A stretch of DNA of 8,575 bases from Alphaproteobacteria bacterium (GTDB taxonomy: Bacteria > Pseudomonadota > Alphaproteobacteria > Rhizobiales > Xanthobacteraceae), in assembly GCA_005884465.1 (NCBI GenBank), contig VAZH01000350.1, positions 1 through 8,575 on the forward strand, read 5' to 3'. This document shows, in pieces, positions 4,821-8,575 of the stretch. A model generated the notes under the pieces. That model did not search any database. It saw only the letters and a list, made by a program, of their open reading frames with translations, and was not told where the DNA came from. Made by a program: the position numbers and the translations under genes. The number at the start of each line of letters is the position of its first letter. Positions within the stretch are counted from its first letter, which is position 1.

Positions 4821-7511
4821 ATGAGCACGATGACGATCAACGGCCGCGTCGAACCCCTTCCCGATGACCCCGAGAGCCTTCTGATCGATGTCGTGCGGGA
4901 TGCACTCAACCTCACGGGAACGAAGCTTGTGTGCGGGGCCGGCGTCTGCGGAGCGTGTACCGTGCTGGTGGACGGCGTGCCGGTGGTGAGCTGTTTGATG
5001 CCTGCGCGCGCCGCGGCGGGTAAATCCGTGACGACCGTCGAAGGCATCGGCGCCGGCAAGCTGCACCCGGTCCAGAAGGCTTTCATGGCGCATGATGCCC
5101 TGCAATGCGGGTTCTGCACGCCGGGTTTTATCGTGGAGGCGACGGCGTTTTGCGATCGCTGGCGGGCAACCAAGGGAACGGCGACACCGTCGCGGGAGGA
5201 CATCGGCGCCGCACTTTCAGGGCATTTGTGCCGCTGCGGCGCTTATGACGGCATCTTCCGCGCGGTGACCGAGGCGTGCGAAGGCCATTTTGACGGCGAG
5301 GATATCGTCTCGCCCCGCGTCGAAGCGCGCGAGAAGGTGACAGGGGGCGCGAAATATACGGTCGATATCCACCATGACGGACAGCTGGAAGGCGTCATCC
5401 TCCGCTCGCAAGTCGCACACGCTCGCATCGTTGAACTCGATCTCGCTCCGGCACGCGCGATATCAGGCGTGGGCGCGGCAATCTCCCTGCTCGGCGACGA
5501 CCGCACCGTCCGCTACGTCGGCGAACCCGTCGCGGCCGTCGCCGCCAAGGATCGAAAGACCGCTGTTCAGGCCATCGCCGCCATCAGGATCACAAGCGAA
5601 CCTCTGCCGTCGGTGATCGGATTGGATGCCGCGCGCAAGCCCGATGCGGCGATCGTGTTTGAAAAATCCAACCGCAAGAGAGCCGGCAACGTCTCGGAGG
5701 GCACGGCAGCGCCGGCGTCCTGGAACGGAAACGTCCGGGGCCCGTCCTCGGCCTTCTCGCAGCGGGCAAGGAAAGCGCGGAGCTGGGTCGCCGAGGCCCG
5801 CGAAGCGCGAAGTCCGCTACTGGTCGAAGAAATCTTCCGCACCGGCACGCAGTCGCATGCCTGTCTCGAGCCGCATGCCACCGTCGCCCGCTTCGATAGC
5901 GATCGTCTCACCGTGCATGTTTCGACACAATCCGTGTTCCACGTGATGGAGCTGATCGCCAAGCGCTACAAGCTCGGACATGACAAGGTGCGCGTGATCG
6001 CCGATCATGTCGGCGGCGGCTTCGGATCCAAGGGCACGATTGGCATCGAGACAACAGCGGCGATCGATCTGGCGCGCGAGGCGAAAGCGCCGGTCAGAAT
6101 TGCCTATGACAGGCAGGAAGAACTTTCCGTCACCGGCTATCGGCCGGCGACCGAAGTCAGGATCGCGCTGCTGCCGTCCGAGCAAGGCGATCTCAAAGCG
6201 CTATCGCTCACGGCGCATGCCGACACCGGCGCTGCCGTGAACTCGACGCTCGCCGCCCTCGCCCGGCTGATCTATCCGGCGGAAGCCAAGGAGCTCGCCG
6301 ATTATGACGTCATCAGCAACCTGCCGCCCGGTGCGCCGTTCCGCGGTCCCGGCGGGCCGCCGATGGCATTTGCGCTGGAACAGGCGATCGACGAAGCCGC
6401 GTTGCGGATGAATCTCGATCCGATCGGCTTGCGCAAACGCTGGGATCCCAATCCCAACCGCCAGCGGCTTTACGATTGGGCATCCGGACTCGAAGTCTGG
6501 CGCGGCGCGAAGACGCCGGCATCGCAGACCGGCCGCTATCGCCGGGGCGTTGGCGTCGCCACCGGCTACTGGTTTTATCTCTGGCAGCCCGGCTCCAAGG
6601 TCGATCTCGCCGTGAAGGGCGGACGCCTCGTCGCCAGCACCGCCATCCAGGATATCGGCACCGGTAGTCGCACCGTGATTGCCAATACGGTGGCGCATGA
6701 ATTCGGGCTTGAACCGCGCGAGGTCGAGGTTCACATCGGCGATTCCAATCTGAGCGAAGGCCCGGGTTCGGCCGGCAGCCGCACCACCGCATCCATTGTC
6801 CCGCCCACGCTGCTCGCGATCGGGAAGCTCAAGGCCGCCATCGAGCAACATTCGCAACGCAAACCGGTCCCCGGCTCGAACGCGCCGTGGCGCGACATGA
6901 TCGCGGCCTCGCCCGATATCAGCGTCTCGGCGGTGCGTCCCGAGGACGGCAAGCCGATCTCTACCGGAGTTCGCTCACCGATGAAGGAGGCGGGCTTCAT
7001 GGGGATGATATTCGGCTGGATGATGCGCCGTTTTTCCAACATGGCGATTGGCGCGGGCGTCCCGAGCTCGGTGCAGGTGATCGAGGTGGAAGTCGATACC
7101 TGGCTCGGGCATGTGCGCGTCCTCAAGGTTCACACCGGCATTGCCGTCGGAAAGATTGCGGCGCCCGCGCTCGCCCGCAGCCAGGCGGCGGGCTCGGTGA
7201 TCCAGGGCATCGGCTATGCGCTCTACGAAGCGCGCGAAGTCGATCCGCGGACCGGCGACATCCTCACCGCCGGAATGGAGGATTACCGCATCCCCGGCAT
7301 CGCCGACACGCCGCTCATCGATGTGCACTTTGACGAAGGTGGTTACGACCATGTACTCGGCGGCAGCGTCGGTATCGGCGAGGTCGCCACAGTCCCGACG
7401 TCGCCGGCGATCGCGAATGCGATCCGCAACGCGATTGGCATCAGGCTGACCGAGATCCCGATCCGGCCCGACCGTCTGATCGCCGCACTGAAAGGGAGGG
7501 CCGCAGCATGA
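4821..7511 (+). CDS. Fused [2Fe-2S]-molybdopterin subunit of a xanthine oxidase-family aldehyde oxidoreductase
   Basis: This 896-residue protein joins two polypeptides that are separate in PaoABC/YagTSR-type enzymes. Residues 1-155 are the iron-sulfur module. The plant-ferredoxin-type cluster has C38, C43, C46 and C58; the second, helical cluster has C96, C99, C137 and C139 (QCGFC and CRC motifs). All eight cysteines are present. The molybdenum domain begins near VEAREKVTGGAKYTVD (167-182) and has CLEPH in its middle, HVGGGFGSKG (396-405) and FRGPGGPP (507-514) as cofactor loops, and GIGE near the end with the presumed catalytic base E854. It should hydroxylate an aldehyde or N-heterocycle at Mo and pass electrons through the clusters to the FAD subunit. 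There is no twin-arginine signal, so it is cytoplasmic, unlike E. coli PaoABC. ATG 4821 has GGAG about 7 nt upstream. The architecture resembles Desulfovibrio Mop-type enzymes, but here a flavin gene follows by an ATGA overlap. The substrate is unknown; no cofactor-insertion chaperone (XdhC/PaoD) is in the window. Confidence 0.92.
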   Translation: MSTMTINGRVEPLPDDPESLLIDVVRDALNLTGTKLVCGAGVCGACTVLVDGVPVVSCLMPARAAAGKSVTTVEGIGAGKLHPVQKAFMAHDALQCGFCTPGFIVEATAFCDRWRATKGTATPSREDIGAALSGHLCRCGAYDGIFRAVTEACEGHFDGEDIVSPRVEAREKVTGGAKYTVDIHHDGQLEGVILRSQVAHARIVELDLAPARAISGVGAAISLLGDDRTVRYVGEPVAAVAAKDRKTAVQAIAAIRITSEPLPSVIGLDAARKPDAAIVFEKSNRKRAGNVSEGTAAPASWNGNVRGPSSAFSQRARKARSWVAEAREARSPLLVEEIFRTGTQSHACLEPHATVARFDSDRLTVHVSTQSVFHVMELIAKRYKLGHDKVRVIADHVGGGFGSKGTIGIETTAAIDLAREAKAPVRIAYDRQEELSVTGYRPATEVRIALLPSEQGDLKALSLTAHADTGAAVNSTLAALARLIYPAEAKELADYDVISNLPPGAPFRGPGGPPMAFALEQAIDEAALRMNLDPIGLRKRWDPNPNRQRLYDWASGLEVWRGAKTPASQTGRYRRGVGVATGYWFYLWQPGSKVDLAVKGGRLVASTAIQDIGTGSRTVIANTVAHEFGLEPREVEVHIGDSNLSEGPGSAGSRTTASIVPPTLLAIGKLKAAIEQHSQRKPVPGSNAPWRDMIAASPDISVSAVRPEDGKPISTGVRSPMKEAGFMGMIFGWMMRRFSNMAIGAGVPSSVQVIEVEVDTWLGHVRVLKVHTGIAVGKIAAPALARSQAAGSVIQGIGYALYEAREVDPRTGDILTAGMEDYRIPGIADTPLIDVHFDEGGYDHVLGGSVGIGEVATVPTSPAIANAIRNAIGIRLTEIPIRPDRLIAALKGRAAA

Positions 7512-8434
7512 CGTCTGCATCCATGTCCGCCTCCACCCCGAGCGCCGAATTCCGCGCCGCCGGTACCGACCTTTCCGAACGGCGGCGCAGCGGCGTTTCG
7601 CAAGGACCGTTGATCGACATTACTGCTCGGCCCGACACGATCGGGATCGACTGGGGCGTCGACGGAGCGGCGCGCATCGGCGCTTTCACCACGATCGCCG
7701 CGATCGCAGCCGACGCGCGCATCAACGGCGCCTATCCAGGCCTAGCGGCTGCAGCGCTTGGCCTCGCAACGCCGCAAATCCGTCATCTGGCCACGCTCGG
7801 CGGCAACCTCGCCCAGCGCTCGCGCTGCTGGTACTACCGCAATCCGCATATCGCCTGCCTCAAGAAGGGCGGACCGGATTGTCCCGCCCGCAGCGGCAAT
7901 CATCTCTATAGCGTCGCCTTCGATCTCGGCCCCTGCGTGGCCCCGCATCCCTCGACCATGGCAGCGGCGCTATTGGCCTATGACGCCAAGATCATCACCG
8001 ACCGAAGGAGCGGGCTGACGATCGGCGACGTACTGGGTGACGGCTCCAACGGCGCCGCCGACCACGCGCTCGCATCCGGAGAGTTGATCACGGCCATTCA
8101 GCTTTCACCCCCGGTGCGGGGTGAACGCGCGCTCTACCAGCGCGCGATCAGCCGCAGCCATGCGGAGTGGCCGCTGGTCGAAGTTTGCGTCCGCGCCGTG
8201 GTCTCTTCCGGCTCGATCCAGTTCATCCGCGTCGCGGCCGGCGGAATCGCACCCGTGCCGCTCCGCCTCTCGGCCTCCGAAGCCGCCTTGCAGGGCGCGC
8301 CGGCAAACCCGGCGAACATTGCCCGCGCCGCTCACCAGGCGACCGCCGGCGCAAACCCGTTGCCGATGACGGGCTACAAACTCGAACTTTTGAGCGGCCT
8401 CGTCCATGACCTTCTGGAGCGGCTCGCGGCATAG
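7508..8434 (+). CDS. FAD-binding subunit, PaoB/YagS type with likely [4Fe-4S] loop
   Basis: This 308-residue flavin subunit should take electrons from the iron-sulfur clusters of the fused partner and pass them to the final acceptor. FAD-binding features are FRAAGTDLSERRRSG (residues 16-29), a variant of the usual AGGTDL pyrophosphate loop, and TLGGNLAQRSRCWYYR (96-111) with the conserved GGN. Cysteines C107, C117, C125 and C143, in the block CWYYRNPHIACLKKGGPDC followed later by GPCVAPHPS, match the layout of the extra [4Fe-4S] loop known from PaoB/YagS and from the 4-hydroxybenzoyl-CoA reductase flavin subunit. Plain XdhB/CoxM subunits lack it. The start overlaps the upstream stop as ATGA and has a strong ribosome-binding site (GGGAGGG at 7494-7500), so translation is probably coupled. 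The N-terminus is about 10 residues shorter than usual before the AGGTDL loop. The C-terminal region (about 200-308) fits the CO dehydrogenase flavoprotein C-terminal domain. Confidence 0.9.
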   Translation: MTSASMSASTPSAEFRAAGTDLSERRRSGVSQGPLIDITARPDTIGIDWGVDGAARIGAFTTIAAIAADARINGAYPGLAAAALGLATPQIRHLATLGGNLAQRSRCWYYRNPHIACLKKGGPDCPARSGNHLYSVAFDLGPCVAPHPSTMAAALLAYDAKIITDRRSGLTIGDVLGDGSNGAADHALASGELITAIQLSPPVRGERALYQRAISRSHAEWPLVEVCVRAVVSSGSIQFIRVAAGGIAPVPLRLSASEAALQGAPANPANIARAAHQATAGANPLPMTGYKLELLSGLVHDLLERLAA

Positions 8435-8440
8435 AGGACC

Positions 8441-8542
8441 GTCATGCCCCGCGCATGCGAGGTATCCAGTACGCCGCGGCTTCTCGATTCCATCACAGGC
8501 GTCTCTGGAATACTGGGTCGCCCGGTCAAGCCGGGCGATGAC
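8441..8542. repeat. Structured interspersed repeat of bradyrhizobial type
   Basis: Directly after the flavin-subunit stop lies an element with nested inverted repeats: GTCAT (8441-8445) with ATGAC (8538-8542) at the ends, CCAGTA (8466-8471) with TACTGG (8511-8516) inside, and a strong terminal stem TCGCCCGG (8518-8525) with CCGGGCGA (8531-8538) and a TCAAG loop. From memory, sequences of this kind (GTCATGCCCCGC...ATCCAGTACGCCGCGG...GGTCAAGCCGGG) occur in many copies between genes of Bradyrhizobium, Rhodopseudomonas and Nitrobacter. Only one copy lies in this window. Translated on the minus strand it gives an IARLDRATQYS-type peptide often mis-annotated as protein. The terminal hairpin may act as a 3' end for the operon, though it lacks a T-run. 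The remaining 33 bases to the window edge show nothing recognisable. Confidence 0.7.
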
Positions 8543-8575
8543 GACTGGGAGGGTGGGCGCCTTCGTACCCAACCG

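Noticed and set aside
8105..8572. 155-codon minus-strand frame
   Set aside because: It is antisense to the flavin subunit, and its N-terminus is a translation of the interspersed repeat (VIARLDRATQYS type).
1..8575. Mobile element, CRISPR array, phage or defence system
   Set aside because: No transposase, integrase, regularly spaced repeats, Cas-like or nuclease genes were seen. Coding style is uniform across the window.

Overview
The window looks like chromosomal DNA of a high-GC alphaproteobacterium, most likely Bradyrhizobium or a close relative (Nitrobacteraceae). The reasons are strong third-position GC bias, protein sequences of bradyrhizobial style, and two intergenic elements (813-872 and 8441-8542) that match, from memory, short interspersed repeats common in that group. 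No search could be run, so the genus is an inference.

Layout, left to right. (1) 1-765, minus strand: the N-terminal 255 residues of a membrane-anchored protein that resembles SGNH/GDSL-type proteins; it runs off the left edge. (2) 766-874: intergenic DNA with an interspersed repeat. (3) 875-3834, minus strand: a two-gene multidrug efflux operon, emrA (membrane fusion protein) followed by emrB (14-TM DHA2 MFS transporter), separated by a 56-bp gap that holds a perfect 9-bp hairpin. (4) 3835-4014: a divergent control region with a near-perfect 21-bp palindrome that overlaps the likely emrA promoter and should be the TetR operator. (5) 4015-4637, plus strand: the divergent TetR repressor gene, broken by an apparent 1-base frameshift near 4453-4458. 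The DNA-binding half is intact, but the last 60 residues lie in another frame. (6) 4638-4820: intergenic DNA with a possible terminator and no clear promoter. (7) 4821-8434, plus strand: a two-gene molybdenum hydroxylase operon. The first gene fuses the two-cluster [2Fe-2S] domain directly to the molybdopterin catalytic domain. The second, overlapping by ATGA, encodes the FAD subunit with four cysteines placed like those of the extra [4Fe-4S] loop in PaoB/YagS. (8) 8435-8575: a second interspersed repeat with strong secondary structure.

Functionally there are two modules. One is a TetR-controlled EmrAB pump, whose outer-membrane partner is not in the window and whose repressor may be inactive. 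The other is a cytoplasmic aldehyde/xanthine-oxidase-family enzyme of the PaoABC (YagTSR) type with an unusual subunit partition. I see no mobile element, CRISPR array, tRNA or rRNA, and no wholly new system. The points most worth checking are the repressor frameshift, the fused Fe-S/Mo subunit paired with a putative 4Fe-4S flavin subunit, and the operator architecture.
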